A stretch of 45,409 nucleotides of DNA, taken from NCBI GenBank assembly GCA_012719345.1, contig JAAYAN010000136.1:1-45409 (forward strand), in the 5' to 3' direction. Below the pieces are notes generated by a model. It saw nothing but the letters and a program-made list of their open reading frames with translations. It was not told the origin of the DNA and searched no databases. Positions 33,957 to 43,415 of this stretch are shown one piece after another (position 1 is the first letter of the stretch; each line of letters opens with the position of its first letter). The DNA is from Ignavibacteria bacterium (lineage in GTDB: Bacteria > Bacteroidota > Ignavibacteria > Ignavibacteriales > Melioribacteraceae). A program made the translations under genes and the position numbers.

Positions 33957-35266
33957 AATTAAAAAAACGCTCTCCTTGGTCGTGGATACCATCGCTGTAT
34001 ATTGCAGAAAGTGTACCCTATACAGTTGTAATTGTAATTTCAACAATTATGTATAAACGACTTGATGTATCGAATACCGAAATAGCATTATATACCGCTC
34101 TCCTTTATCTTCCGTGGGTGATAAAACCTTTATGGAGTCCTTTTATTGACATTTTCAAAACAAAACGGCATTGGATTCTTATAACTCAGCTTATAATGGG
34201 TGCTGCTTTTGCAGGGATTGCTTTTTCGCTCGTTTCTGATGATTTTTTCAGATACTCGCTTGCGCTTATGTGGCTTGTTGCATTCAATTCGGCTACCCAC
34301 GATATTGCTGCCGACGGGTTTTATTTAATTGAATTATCATCAGGGGATCAGGCTTATTTTGTAGGAATAAGAAGTACTTTTTATCGTCTCGGGATGATAT
34401 TTTGCCAAGGTGCATTGGTTATTTTTGCCGGATATCTTGAACAGCATTCTTATCTGTTGGAAAAATTAAATTTTGAAATTCCTCAGATAAAATTTGCCTG
34501 GCTGGTTACTTTTCTAATTTTAAGCTTGTTCCTACTATCTCTTGCGCTTTATCATTATTTTTTCATTCCAGTAAATCTACTGGATAAATCTTCCGACAAA
34601 AAGAATTTTTCTGAAATTATATCCGATTTTTTCAAAACCTTCCTGCTTTTTTTTGAAAAAGAAAATATATGGCTGGGAATAGCATTTGTTTTAATTTACC
34701 GCCTCGGAGAATCGCAGCTCGTAAAACTTGCCGCACCCTTTCTTCTTGATGCAAAAAGCAAAGGCGGTTTAGCGCTTAATACCGGTGATGTAGGATTGAT
34801 ATACGGTACAATTGGTATGATTGCTCTTTCAGCCGGCGGGATACTCGGAGGAATTGCAGTTGCAAAAAAAGGTTTGAAATACTGGATTTGGTGGATGCTT
34901 GTTGCAATAAATTTACCAAATCTGGTTTATGTTTATCTTTCGTTTTCGTTAAGTTCATCTTTTTTTATTATTAGTTCGTGTGTTGCTATCGAACAATTTG
35001 GCTATGGATTTGGGTTTACTGCAATTATGATGTATATGATGATGATAGCAGAAGGAAAATATAAAACGGTTAATTACGCAATTGCAACAGGATTTATGGC
35101 TTTAGGTATGATGCTTCCGGGCAGCATAAGCGGATGGATTCAGGAAATGATAGGATATAAATTATTTTTTATTTGGGTAGTAATTGCTACAGTTCCGTCA
35201 TTTATTCTGGCAAATTTTTTAAACTTTGATGCTCAATTCGGTAAAAAAACAACCGAAAATAGATGA
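33953..35266 (+). CDS. AmpG-like MFS permease
   Basis: 437-aa major facilitator with about twelve membrane segments. The N-terminal WSWIPSLYIAESVPYTVVIVISTIMYKRL and the loop LPWVIKPLWSPFID resemble AmpG and acetyl-CoA transporter relatives. THDIAADGFYL corresponds to the conserved AmpG motif with D-x-x-A-D. AmpG imports GlcNAc-anhydroMurNAc peptides during peptidoglycan recycling. The 4-base overlap with a sugar kinase gene supports that substrate class, though the exact ligand is inferred. Confidence 0.87.
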   Translation: MKLKKRSPWSWIPSLYIAESVPYTVVIVISTIMYKRLDVSNTEIALYTALLYLPWVIKPLWSPFIDIFKTKRHWILITQLIMGAAFAGIAFSLVSDDFFRYSLALMWLVAFNSATHDIAADGFYLIELSSGDQAYFVGIRSTFYRLGMIFCQGALVIFAGYLEQHSYLLEKLNFEIPQIKFAWLVTFLILSLFLLSLALYHYFFIPVNLLDKSSDKKNFSEIISDFFKTFLLFFEKENIWLGIAFVLIYRLGESQLVKLAAPFLLDAKSKGGLALNTGDVGLIYGTIGMIALSAGGILGGIAVAKKGLKYWIWWMLVAINLPNLVYVYLSFSLSSSFFIISSCVAIEQFGYGFGFTAIMMYMMMIAEGKYKTVNYAIATGFMALGMMLPGSISGWIQEMIGYKLFFIWVVIATVPSFILANFLNFDAQFGKKTTENR

Positions 35267-35340
35267 TAAATCGAACTTCATTTTCAGTGACTGTGTTTTA
35301 TTTATATTAAACAGATTATAATCTAAAGGATGAGGGTCCT

Positions 35341-36507
35341 ATGAAAATTCACGAATATCAGGCAAAAAGAATATTAAAAGAATTTAACGTCCCTTCTCCA
35401 AAAGGATACTTCGCTAAATCTGTTAAAGGTTCTGTAAAATCCGCCGAAAAAATAGGCGGGAATGTTTGGGTGGTTAAAGCTCAAATTCATGCCGGAGGAC
35501 GGGGTAAAGCAGGAGGCGTAAAAATAGCAAAATCTTTATCCGAAGTAGAAAAGTTTGCATCTTCAATGCTGGGTTCAACTCTTGTTACACTCCAAACAGG
35601 AGCCGAAGGAAGAAAAGTAAAAACTATCCTAATTGAACAAGGATTAAACATTGAAAAAGAATTTTATGTGGGAATAACCCTCGACAGATCTGTTTCCAAA
35701 AATGTATTGATGGCTTCAACTGAGGGCGGCGTTGAAATAGAAAAGGTTGCATCCGAAACACCTGAATTGATAATTAAAGAAATTATTGAACCTTCCTTAG
35801 GACTTCGAGAGTTTCAGTCGCGCAAAGTTGCTTTTGCAATGGGACTAACCGGAAATCAAGTTAAAGGTGCTTCTGATTTTTTAATGCGGCTTTACGAAGT
35901 CTATATAAAAACCGATGCTTCAATTGCTGAAATAAATCCCCTTGTTTTAACAAAAGAAGGAGAAATACTTGCTTTGGATGCTAAAATAAATTTTGACGAC
36001 AATGCCATTTTCAGACATCCTGAAATTTACAAACTGCGTGATTTTAATGAAGAAGAACCTCTTGAAATAGAAGCTTCGAAAAATAAGCTGAATTACATTA
36101 AACTTGACGGCAATGTTGGATGTATGGTTAACGGAGCCGGTTTGGCAATGGCAAGCATGGATATAATAAAACTTTCTGGCGGAGAACCCGCTAATTTTTT
36201 GGATGTAGGCGGCGGAGCTAATAAAACAACAGTTGCTAACGGTTTTAAAATCATTTTATCGGACCCGAATGTTGAAGCAATGTTAATAAACATTTTCGGC
36301 GGAATTGTAAGGTGCGACCGCGTTGCCCAGGGAATTATTGATGCTATTAACGAAGTACATATTAATGTTCCCGTTGTTATACGTCTGGAAGGGACAAATG
36401 CCGAAGAAGCTAAAATTTTGCTTAAAAATTCCGGACTTAATTTTTCGGTAGCTTCAACTCTTCATGATGCAGCCGAAAAAGTCACTTCTATTATTTCCTC
36501 AAACTGA
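35341..36507 (+). CDS. sucC: Succinate-CoA ligase, ADP-forming, beta subunit
   Basis: TCA-cycle enzyme subunit that couples succinyl-CoA cleavage to ATP formation. 388 aa, the standard length. The N-terminal ATP-grasp has MKIHEYQAKRILKEF and AQIHAGGRGKAGGVK; EINPLVLTKEGEILALDAKINFDDNA gives the metal ligands. The C-terminal domain carries NGAGLAMASMDIIKLSGGEPANFLDVGGGA and FGGIVRCDRVAQGI. The ATG is preceded by GGATGAGGG. sucD is not adjacent, so the alpha subunit must be encoded elsewhere. Confidence 0.97.
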   Translation: MKIHEYQAKRILKEFNVPSPKGYFAKSVKGSVKSAEKIGGNVWVVKAQIHAGGRGKAGGVKIAKSLSEVEKFASSMLGSTLVTLQTGAEGRKVKTILIEQGLNIEKEFYVGITLDRSVSKNVLMASTEGGVEIEKVASETPELIIKEIIEPSLGLREFQSRKVAFAMGLTGNQVKGASDFLMRLYEVYIKTDASIAEINPLVLTKEGEILALDAKINFDDNAIFRHPEIYKLRDFNEEEPLEIEASKNKLNYIKLDGNVGCMVNGAGLAMASMDIIKLSGGEPANFLDVGGGANKTTVANGFKIILSDPNVEAMLINIFGGIVRCDRVAQGIIDAINEVHINVPVVIRLEGTNAEEAKILLKNSGLNFSVASTLHDAAEKVTSIISSN

Positions 36508-36693
36508 TTTTTATTTGTTTCATATAATAATGCAGCATCTGATAATTAAAAAAATAAAACTTCATTTTTATGGGCATTCGGTTAATTTATAATTAGAATC
36601 TTCATTTTTCATAAATTTTTTGTTGCATATCAAAATACTTTGCCTTATATTTTGAGCCATAATAAATATATGTCCTAATTTATTAAGGTGATT

Positions 36694-37140
36694 ATGTTAG
36701 ACACAGTAGACATTAAAATCCTGAATATCCTTCAGGAAAAAGGCAGAACAAAACGGAATGAATTGGCAGAAGCCGTTGGTTTATCATTACCCTCGCTAAG
36801 CGAGAGATTACGAAAACTGGAAAAAAAAAATGTTATTGACGGTTATTTTTCCAAGCTCAACAGGAAAATGTTCGGTTACGATATTATGGCTTTTATAACA
36901 CTTGTTATGGGTACTTCCCAAAGCTATGAGGAACTTGCAAACCGGGTTGCTGAAACTCCCGAAATACTTGAATGCCATGCAATTTTAGGAGACGGCTCTC
37001 ATATTCTTAAAGCAATTGTAAAAGATACTTCTTCTTTGGAAGCTCTTTTACGCAAAATACAATCCTGGCCCGGAGTTAACAGAACATTAACCAGTTTTGT
37101 ACTATCAACACTAAAAGAAACAACTAAGTTAAATATTTAA
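36694..37140 (+). CDS. Lrp/AsnC-family transcriptional regulator
   Basis: 148-aa regulator with an N-terminal winged helix-turn-helix (residues about 3-55, DTVDIKILNILQEKGRTKRNELAEAVGLSLPSLSERLRKLE) and a C-terminal RAM ligand-binding domain (about 65-145, VMGTSQSYEELANRVAETPEILECHAILGDGSHILKAIV). Start ATG 36694 follows AAGGTG; an in-frame GTG 6 bases earlier is part of that site. It stands 24 bases before glnA, so it probably senses an amino acid and may regulate glutamine synthesis. No operator was identified. Confidence 0.92.
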   Translation: MLDTVDIKILNILQEKGRTKRNELAEAVGLSLPSLSERLRKLEKKNVIDGYFSKLNRKMFGYDIMAFITLVMGTSQSYEELANRVAETPEILECHAILGDGSHILKAIVKDTSSLEALLRKIQSWPGVNRTLTSFVLSTLKETTKLNI

Positions 37141-37164
37141 TAATTATAATTAAACGGAGTATTT

Positions 37165-38592
37165 ATGGATGGCTCTATTAAAACCCCAAAAGATGTTATG
37201 AAGTTTGTAAAAGACAATAACATTAAATTTGTTGATTTTAAATTTATGGATTTCCCGGGTCAGTGGCAGCATACAACCAAACCGATTGGCGAATTTGACG
37301 AAGATATATTTACAAGCGGTGTAGGATTCGATGCTTCTTCAATAAGAGGATGGAAAGCAATTAATGAAAGCGATATGATAATTGTACCCGATCCGACCAC
37401 TATGTTTCTTGATCCTTTTATTAAAGCACCAACTATTTCGCTTGTTTGCGATGTAATTGACCCTATAACAAAGGAAAAATACGAAAGATGCCCGAGAAAC
37501 ATAGTTCAAAAAGCAGAAGCATATTTGAAATCAACCGGAATTGCCGATACTGCTTACTACGGTCCCGAAGCAGAGTTTTTTATATTTGATGATGTAAGAT
37601 ATGACAATTACCAAAACGGAACTTTTTATCAAGTCGACTCTGTTGAAGGCTCGTGGAATACCGGTCGCGAAGAAAGTCCGAATTTAGGTTACAAACCAAG
37701 ATACAAAGGCGGTTACTTTCCTGTTCCTCCAACAGATTCACTTCTTGATTTAAGAAATGAAATGTGTACAAATCTTATAAATATGGGTATTTCGGTTGAA
37801 GTTGCACATCACGAAGTAGCCAGCGGCGGACAGTGTGAAATTGGTTTGAGATTCCTTCCGATGCTTAAAATGGCGGATACATTATTGCTTTTTAAGTATG
37901 TTGTTAAAAATACAGCTTTCCAAAACGGAAAAACTGTAACATATATGCCAAAACCAATTTTCGGCGACAATGGAAGCGGTATGCATATTCACTTAAGCTT
38001 ATGGAAAGAGAACAAACCTTTATTTTACGGCGACGGTTATGCTGGTCTTAGTGAAACTGCTTTACACTATATCGGAGGAATTCTTAAACACGCTGCTTCT
38101 CTATGTGCTTTTACAAATCCTACAACAAATTCTTATAAAAGACTTGTCCCAGGTTTTGAAGCTCCTGTAAACCTTGCTTATTCGCAAAGAAACAGAAGTG
38201 CATCTGTTAGAATACCAATGTACAGTAACAGTCCAAAAGCTAAACGTGTTGAATTCCGCTGCCCGGACGCTTCGTCAAATCCATATCTTGCTTTCACAGC
38301 AATTATGATGGCAGGACTCGACGGAATTCAAAACAGAATTGATCCCGGCGAACCTTTGGATAAAGATATTTATGATATGGCTCCCGAAGAATTGGCAAAT
38401 GTGCCTAATACTCCTGGAAGTCTCGAAGAAGCATTAAAAGCTCTTAAAGAAGATCACGAATATCTGCTGAAAGGAAATGTATTTACAGAAGACGTAATTA
38501 ATGCTTGGATCAGTTATAAAATGACAAATGAAGTTAAAGCTATGGCTTTAAGACCTCATCCTTTTGAATTCCAACTGTATTACGATATATAA
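37165..38592 (+). CDS. glnA: Glutamine synthetase, type I
   Basis: ATP-dependent synthesis of glutamine from glutamate and ammonia. 475 aa, GSI length. Present are the N-terminal latch loop [29 protein letters not shown] (metal Glu), the ammonium/metal motif [30 protein letters not shown] and [19 protein letters not shown]. Tyr403 in DIYDMAPEE lies where GSI-beta enzymes are adenylylated, so GlnE control is possible. AACGGAG lies 5 bases before the ATG. A strong terminator follows the stop. Confidence 0.97.
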   Translation: MDGSIKTPKDVMKFVKDNNIKFVDFKFMDFPGQWQHTTKPIGEFDEDIFTSGVGFDASSIRGWKAINESDMIIVPDPTTMFLDPFIKAPTISLVCDVIDPITKEKYERCPRNIVQKAEAYLKSTGIADTAYYGPEAEFFIFDDVRYDNYQNGTFYQVDSVEGSWNTGREESPNLGYKPRYKGGYFPVPPTDSLLDLRNEMCTNLINMGISVEVAHHEVASGGQCEIGLRFLPMLKMADTLLLFKYVVKNTAFQNGKTVTYMPKPIFGDNGSGMHIHLSLWKENKPLFYGDGYAGLSETALHYIGGILKHAASLCAFTNPTTNSYKRLVPGFEAPVNLAYSQRNRSASVRIPMYSNSPKAKRVEFRCPDASSNPYLAFTAIMMAGLDGIQNRIDPGEPLDKDIYDMAPEELANVPNTPGSLEEALKALKEDHEYLLKGNVFTEDVINAWISYKMTNEVKAMALRPHPFEFQLYYDI

Positions 38593-38621
38593 TAATTTGA
38601 AATGCACCCCTTTTTTCACAG

Positions 38622-38651
38622 ACCCCGGATTTCCGGGGTTTTTTTATTTTC
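38622..38651 (+). terminator. Rho-independent terminator of glnA
   Basis: 8-bp stem ACCCCGGA (38622-38629), 2-nt spacer, TCCGGGGT (38632-38639), then a run of T residues broken by one A. Thirty bases past the glnA stop. Confidence 0.9.
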
Positions 38652-38788
38652 TTTTTCCCTCGTTTGCTTTAAATATTATTATTGAATTGCATAAATCCAA
38701 TATTTTCGATAATATACTAAAGGTATCTTTTAATATTTAATAAAATTGATATAATCGCTTTATTTTAAAACTTAAAAACGGAGTAAAT

Positions 38789-39121
38789 ATGGCAATAATG
38801 ATAACCGACGAATGCATAAACTGCGGAGCCTGCGAGCCCGAATGCCCTAATACAGCCATCTACGAAGGCGGTGCAAATTGGGAACTTGGCGGAAAATCGT
38901 ATGGCGATGGAGATGCTGCTCCTTCGGGCACTAACGGATTTTTTTCGAATGATCATTTCTATATTGTTCCTGATAAATGTACTGAATGCAAAGGATTTCA
39001 CGATGAGCCGCAATGCGCAGCAGTATGTCCTGTTGATTGTTGTGTGCCTGATCCAAACCATGTTGAAGATGAAGCTACTTTGCTAGCCCGCAAAGAACAT
39101 CTCGACTCGCTTGGAAGATAA
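38789..39121 (+). CDS. 2[4Fe-4S] ferredoxin, Chlorobium/Allochromatium type
   Basis: 110-aa electron carrier with two cubane clusters. The first binding motif is [12 protein letters not shown]; the second is [18 protein letters not shown], in which eight residues separate the second and third cysteines, as in the Alvin-type and Chlorobium ferredoxins. A middle insert ([13 protein letters not shown]...SNDHF) and a C-terminal helix after VCCVPDP-like [24 protein letters not shown] complete the fold. It is a single-gene unit: AACGGAG 5 bases before the ATG and a strong terminator directly after. Likely donor to ferredoxin-dependent oxidoreductases. Confidence 0.95.
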   Translation: MAIMITDECINCGACEPECPNTAIYEGGANWELGGKSYGDGDAAPSGTNGFFSNDHFYIVPDKCTECKGFHDEPQCAAVCPVDCCVPDPNHVEDEATLLARKEHLDSLGR

Positions 39122-39140
39122 ATTATAATAGTTTTATTCG

Positions 39141-39180
39141 GGCTTTTTAAAAGAATACTTCTTTTAAAAAGCCTTTTTTT
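39141..39180 (+). terminator. Rho-independent terminator of the ferredoxin gene
   Basis: Perfect 15-bp stem: GGCTTTTTAAAAGAA (39141-39155), loop TAC, and its complement (39159-39173), followed by seven T residues. Confidence 0.92.
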
Positions 39181-39198
39181 AATGTTTGATGATTAAGA

Positions 39199-40047
39199 AT
39201 GAGAATCGGCAAATATAAATTAAATTTGGTTGAAGCCGGAACAATGATGCTTGACGGAGGCGCAATATTCGGTGTAGTCCCAAAATATTTTTGGAAAAAA
39301 GATTTTGCTTCTGATGAAAACAACCGGATAAAACTAACCGCTCGTTGTTTGCTGGCGACTTCTGAAAATAAAAAAATTCTTATTGATACCGGAATCGGAT
39401 CCGGCTGGGATGAAAATTTCCGCAAAATTTACCAAACCGGAGATGATATTTTACAGCAATCTCTTAACAATCTGGGTATAACTGCTGATGAAATTACAGA
39501 TGTTTTTCTTACACATCTACATTTCGATCATTGCGGAGGTGCGGTAGTCTGGAATAACGGCAAATTGCATCCTGCCTTCCCTAATGCAAAATATCACGTT
39601 CAGAAAAAACAGTTCGAGTGGGCGCTGAATCCCTGCGAAAGAGACAACGCCAGTTATTATGCTGATAGATTTATACCTGTTTTCAATTCAGGATTATTAA
39701 ATTTTACTGAAGGCGGTTTTCAGTTTGATGATGAAATTTCTGTACAGGTTGTTAACGGTCATACTTTTGCTATGCAGATGATAAAATTTTCCGACTCAAA
39801 GAATATTGTACTTTTTGCAGCCGATTTCCTTGCCACTTCTTCTCATATTCCGCTCCCATATATTATGGCATACGACCTTCAGCCGCTTATAACTTTGCTC
39901 GAAAAAAAATCAATTTTAACCAAAGCTGTTGAAGAAGATTGGAAAATTATTTTTGAACATGATTGTAAAACTGCCGTGGCAACTCTTCATTTAAATGATA
40001 AAGGTTTCGGAATAAAAGAAAGATTTTCGGGTTTGTCAGATGATTGA
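39199..40047 (+). CDS. Metallo-beta-lactamase-fold hydrolase
   Basis: 282-aa MBL-fold metalloenzyme. The metal-binding motif FLTHLHFDHCGG (HxHxDH) is intact, GHTFAMQM supplies the next His, FAADF the bridging Asp, and the C-terminal FEHD the last His. An N-terminal strand-rich region with ILIDTGIGSGW is typical. The group includes lactonases and other hydrolases with this two-metal site; the substrate is unassigned. It overlaps the Rieske gene by 8 bases. Confidence 0.9.
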   Translation: MRIGKYKLNLVEAGTMMLDGGAIFGVVPKYFWKKDFASDENNRIKLTARCLLATSENKKILIDTGIGSGWDENFRKIYQTGDDILQQSLNNLGITADEITDVFLTHLHFDHCGGAVVWNNGKLHPAFPNAKYHVQKKQFEWALNPCERDNASYYADRFIPVFNSGLLNFTEGGFQFDDEISVQVVNGHTFAMQMIKFSDSKNIVLFAADFLATSSHIPLPYIMAYDLQPLITLLEKKSILTKAVEEDWKIIFEHDCKTAVATLHLNDKGFGIKERFSGLSDD

Positions 40048-40375
40048 AAATGACGGATATTTTAACATCTGCAAGGAATCTGATTTAGTTGAAAATAAAG
40101 GCAAAAGATTTATTTTTAACGACATTGAAATTGCAGTTTTTAAATACAATAATAAAATTTATGCATTAAATAATTTCTGCCCTCATCAGCTTTCGTCGGT
40201 TCTTTACAAGGGATTTATTGAAGATGGATTTATAACCTGTCCGTTGCACGGATGGCAGTTTAATCTCGCCGATGGTTTTATTAAAGGCGGGAAAAACGGT
40301 GTGAAAAGTTATGATGTTAAAATTGAAAATGGAAATGTATTTATAAATATTACTGAAAAAAAATATTCCTGGTAA
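40040..40375 (+). CDS. Rieske [2Fe-2S] ferredoxin-like protein
   Basis: 111-aa single-domain Rieske protein. The cluster ligands are in FCPHQLS (C-x-H) and CPLHGWQF (C-x2-H), separated by 16 residues. Length fits NirD/BphF-type soluble Rieske ferredoxins. Redox partner unknown. It overlaps the MBL gene start-to-stop by 8 bases and the queG GTG begins 2 bases after its stop, so all three are one transcript. Confidence 0.93.
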   Translation: MIENDGYFNICKESDLVENKGKRFIFNDIEIAVFKYNNKIYALNNFCPHQLSSVLYKGFIEDGFITCPLHGWQFNLADGFIKGGKNGVKSYDVKIENGNVFINITEKKYSW

Positions 40376-40377
40376 TT

Positions 40378-41301
40378 GTGAGTATCCTGAATAATCAAAC
40401 TGTAATTGATGCTGCCCGAAAAGTTGGATTTGATCTAATAGGATTTTCCGAATTCTGCATGTTAGCCGGAGAAATAGAAAATCTGAAAAAATGGCTTCAG
40501 AAGGATTATCATGCAGGAATGAAATATATGGAGAATAATTTAGATAAGAAGGCTGATATATCGCTTATTCTTCCTGAAGTAAGAAGTGTTATTTCGCTTG
40601 GAATTAATTATTACAAAGACGATAAATTTTCCGGATTAAAAAATAAAGGAAAGGTTTCGCGATATGCCTGGGGTAAAGATTATCATTTTGTAATATGGGA
40701 AAAAATCGATGAACTGATTCAAAATCTCAAAAAAATTGATGCTGAATTTAAAGCTGTTAGTTATGTGGATACCGGACCTGTGATGGATAAAATGTGGGCG
40801 GTAAAATCGGGACTCGGCTGGCAAGGGAAAAATACAAACATCATTTCGAAAGAAATTGGCAGTTGGTTTTTTATCGCAAATATTTTATGCAATAGAACTT
40901 TTGATTACAGCATTCCGGAAACTGATTTTTGCGGGAAATGCACCGCCTGTATGGATGCTTGTCCCACTGGAGCAATTACCGAACCTTACATAATCGATTC
41001 CAACCGCTGTATTTCATATCTTACTATCGAAAACAAAAATGACATTTCGGAAAAATTTAAAAATAAATTTGATAATTGGATTTTCGGATGCGATATTTGC
41101 CAAGATGTTTGCCCTTGGAATATTAAGTTTGCAGTTGAAACTAAAAGCCCTGATTTTTCAAAAATTCAAAACAAAGAAATAGATTTAAACCAAATTATGA
41201 CAATGACAAATTCTGAATTCAAGGAAAAGTTTTTTGAAAGTCCGATAATGAGAGCCAAACTTAAAGGACTAAAAAGAAATGGCGAATTTCTTTCAAAATA
41301 A
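40378..41301 (+). CDS. queG: Epoxyqueuosine reductase
   Basis: Last step of queuosine tRNA modification: cobalamin-dependent reduction of epoxyqueuosine. 307 aa. The N-terminal catalytic domain has ISLGINYYKD and YVDTGPVMDKMWAVKSGLGWQGKNTNIIS, including the active-site Asp. The C-terminal region carries two 4Fe-4S motifs, CGKCTACMDACP and CDICQDVCPWN, linked by the usual SNRCISYLTIE segment. It starts with GTG. The HEAT-like C-terminal tail of longer QueG proteins is absent. No other que gene is nearby. Confidence 0.95.
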   Translation: MSILNNQTVIDAARKVGFDLIGFSEFCMLAGEIENLKKWLQKDYHAGMKYMENNLDKKADISLILPEVRSVISLGINYYKDDKFSGLKNKGKVSRYAWGKDYHFVIWEKIDELIQNLKKIDAEFKAVSYVDTGPVMDKMWAVKSGLGWQGKNTNIISKEIGSWFFIANILCNRTFDYSIPETDFCGKCTACMDACPTGAITEPYIIDSNRCISYLTIENKNDISEKFKNKFDNWIFGCDICQDVCPWNIKFAVETKSPDFSKIQNKEIDLNQIMTMTNSEFKEKFFESPIMRAKLKGLKRNGEFLSK

Positions 41302-41365
41302 CTAATCAGTGTTAAATATTTGTCTTCTTTTTTTTATTTTTATAACTAATAAATCAAAAAATATT

Positions 41366-42325
41366 ATGAGAATATTGTTTCACTCAAACGCCATTTCCGT
41401 GCGAGGGACAGAAGTTGCCTTATTCGATTACGCGCATTTCAACGAAGAAATTTTAGGAAACAAATCAATTATTGCAGCTAATAGGAACAATCAAAATAAT
41501 CATCCCGAGGCTGTGAAAAAGTTTGAGAAAAGATTCGGCAATATCTTTTGGTATAACGATTTAAAAGAATTGAACAAGATAATTTCCGAAACTAAATCGG
41601 ATATTTTTTATGCGATAAAACACGGAAACCGTGATGGAATTCTTGTGGACGGGGCGAAAAACTGTATTCATTGCGTATTCCGAGAAATTGAACCGCACGG
41701 CGATGTTTATGCCGTTATTTCGGAATGGATGAGTAAAGTGGTAACCGGCGGAAAATGTGATTATGTTCCGCATATATTAAATCTTCCCGATGTGAAACTT
41801 CATTTTCGGGAATATCTTAAAATTCCTACGGACGCGGTTGTTTTTGGAAGATACGGCGGCACTGACACTTTTGATATAGATTTTGTAAAAGAAACAGTTA
41901 AAACAATTGCCCGCGAAAGGAAGAATATTTATTTCATTTTTATGAATACCGAAAATTTTCTGGATGGCGAGTATTTTGAAAACATTAAATTTGTTGCAGG
42001 CACTGCAGACGATAAAGTTAAAGTTGTATTCATCAATACCTGCGATGCGATGCTGCACGCTCGTTTACGCGGTGAAACCTTCGGTATTGCGGTAGGCGAG
42101 TTCTCAATTAAAAATAAACCAGTTATTACATTTGCGCGTTCCCCCGAACAGGCGCACTTTTGGCATCTTAAGGAAAAAGGAATTTACTATTTTGATGACG
42201 AACAGCTTTTTAATATTTTATTAAGTTTTAAACCAAATAATAAATATAATTACGATGCTTTTTCGCAGGATTTTTCCCCCGAAAAAGTTATGCAGAGATT
42301 TAAAGATGTTTTTATTGACGGATAG
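41366..42325 (+). CDS. Glycosyltransferase-like protein (GT-B fold)
   Basis: 319-aa soluble protein beginning MRILFHSNAISVRGTEVALFDYA, the usual first strand and loop of GT-B glycosyltransferases. The second half has VFGRYGGTDTFDIDFV and LHARLRGETFGIAVGEFS, matching the donor-sugar-binding region of family 4-like enzymes with the E-x(2)-G-x(2)-E-type acidic spacing only loosely kept. Specific sugar and acceptor unknown. The frame extends 57 bases further upstream, but the chosen ATG sits directly before the Rossmann strand. Confidence 0.75.
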   Translation: MRILFHSNAISVRGTEVALFDYAHFNEEILGNKSIIAANRNNQNNHPEAVKKFEKRFGNIFWYNDLKELNKIISETKSDIFYAIKHGNRDGILVDGAKNCIHCVFREIEPHGDVYAVISEWMSKVVTGGKCDYVPHILNLPDVKLHFREYLKIPTDAVVFGRYGGTDTFDIDFVKETVKTIARERKNIYFIFMNTENFLDGEYFENIKFVAGTADDKVKVVFINTCDAMLHARLRGETFGIAVGEFSIKNKPVITFARSPEQAHFWHLKEKGIYYFDDEQLFNILLSFKPNNKYNYDAFSQDFSPEKVMQRFKDVFIDG

Positions 42326-42401
42326 ACTGAATGCTTTCTGAATCTCTAAATCGTTTTATGAATCTTATCTTCAGTGGATTAATTGAATTAACGGAGAATA
42401 T

Positions 42402-43352
42402 ATGTCAGGAAAAAATCATCACAAAGTTATAATCATCGGTTCCGGTCCCGCCGGATTAACAGCAGCAGTTTATGCTTCGAGAGCAAATTTAAATCCCATA
42501 ATTTTTGAAGGAATACAACCGGGCGGACAGCTTACAATTACAACCGAAGTGGAAAACTTCCCGGGATTTGAACAGGGAATTCAGGGTCCTGAGTTAATGG
42601 ATATTATGCGTAAACAAGCTCAGCGCTTCGGAGCAAAAAGTCTGTTCAAAGTTGTAACTTCAGTAGATTTTTCAAAACGCCCTTTTACTGTTAAAACTGA
42701 AGATGAAACTTATACCGCCGATGCAATAATTGTCTCTACAGGAGCAACTGCAAAACTTATGGGTATTCCATCGGAAAGCAAATATATGGGTTACGGTGTT
42801 TCGGCATGCGCTACCTGCGATGGTTTTTTCTTCCGCAACTTAAAGATATTTGTTGTTGGAGGCGGAGACAGTGCGATGGAAGAAGCAAATTATTTAACCC
42901 GTTTTGCTTCCGAGGTAACTGTAATTCATCGACGCGAAGAATTCCGCGCCTCAAAAATAATGCTCGAACGCGCGCAGAAAAATCCTAAAATAAAATTTAT
43001 GCTTAATACAGTTATTGATGAAATATTAGGTGTTGATGAAAACGGAAGAAAGATGGTTACTTCTGCACGATTAAAAAACACAAAAGATGGCTCGACTGAA
43101 GTAGTCCCCGTTGACGGTATTTTTATGGCAATAGGTCATAAACCTAATACCGAATTGTTTAAAGGTCAGCTTAATATGGATGAAACCGGTTATTTAATTG
43201 TAAAACCAGGGTCGACTTATACAAATATTGAAGGTGTATTTGCTGCCGGAGACGTTGCCGACAAAACTTACCGTCAGGCAATTACAGCATCTGGAACAGG
43301 AGCAATGGCTGCAATTGATGCAGAACGCTGGCTTGAGAGTGTACAAGAGTAA
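42402..43352 (+). CDS. trxB: Thioredoxin-disulfide reductase
   Basis: NADPH-dependent FAD flavoenzyme that reduces thioredoxin. 316 aa. The FAD-binding loop is GSGPAGLTAAVYASRAN (residues 13-29). The redox pair is Cys136/Cys139 in ACATCDG. The NADPH loop is VVGGGDSAMEEA with HRREEFRAS, and the C-terminal FAD block is GVFAAGDVADKTYRQAITASGTGAMAA. AACGGAG lies 5 bases before the ATG. Hairpin-rich DNA follows the stop. Confidence 0.97.
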   Translation: MSGKNHHKVIIIGSGPAGLTAAVYASRANLNPIIFEGIQPGGQLTITTEVENFPGFEQGIQGPELMDIMRKQAQRFGAKSLFKVVTSVDFSKRPFTVKTEDETYTADAIIVSTGATAKLMGIPSESKYMGYGVSACATCDGFFFRNLKIFVVGGGDSAMEEANYLTRFASEVTVIHRREEFRASKIMLERAQKNPKIKFMLNTVIDEILGVDENGRKMVTSARLKNTKDGSTEVVPVDGIFMAIGHKPNTELFKGQLNMDETGYLIVKPGSTYTNIEGVFAAGDVADKTYRQAITASGTGAMAAIDAERWLESVQE

Positions 43353-43364
43353 GATTTATGAGCA

Positions 43365-43393
43365 GAGTAAGGGTAACTGAATTTCCCTTACTC
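43365..43393. terminator. Shared terminator hairpin between trxB and the convergent barrel gene
   Basis: GAGTAAGGG (43365-43373) and CCCTTACTC (43385-43393) form a 9-bp stem. Further GAGTAAG-like words on both sides (43346 onward, and to about 43410) extend an imperfect stem, and a T-run follows at about 43411. Confidence 0.75.
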
Positions 43394-43415
43394 TTACCTC
43401 TTACTCATACTCTTT

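Noticed and set aside
38765-39061. Open frame antisense to the ferredoxin gene
   Set aside because: The plus strand encodes intact cluster motifs with a ribosome-binding site and terminator; the antisense frame has none.
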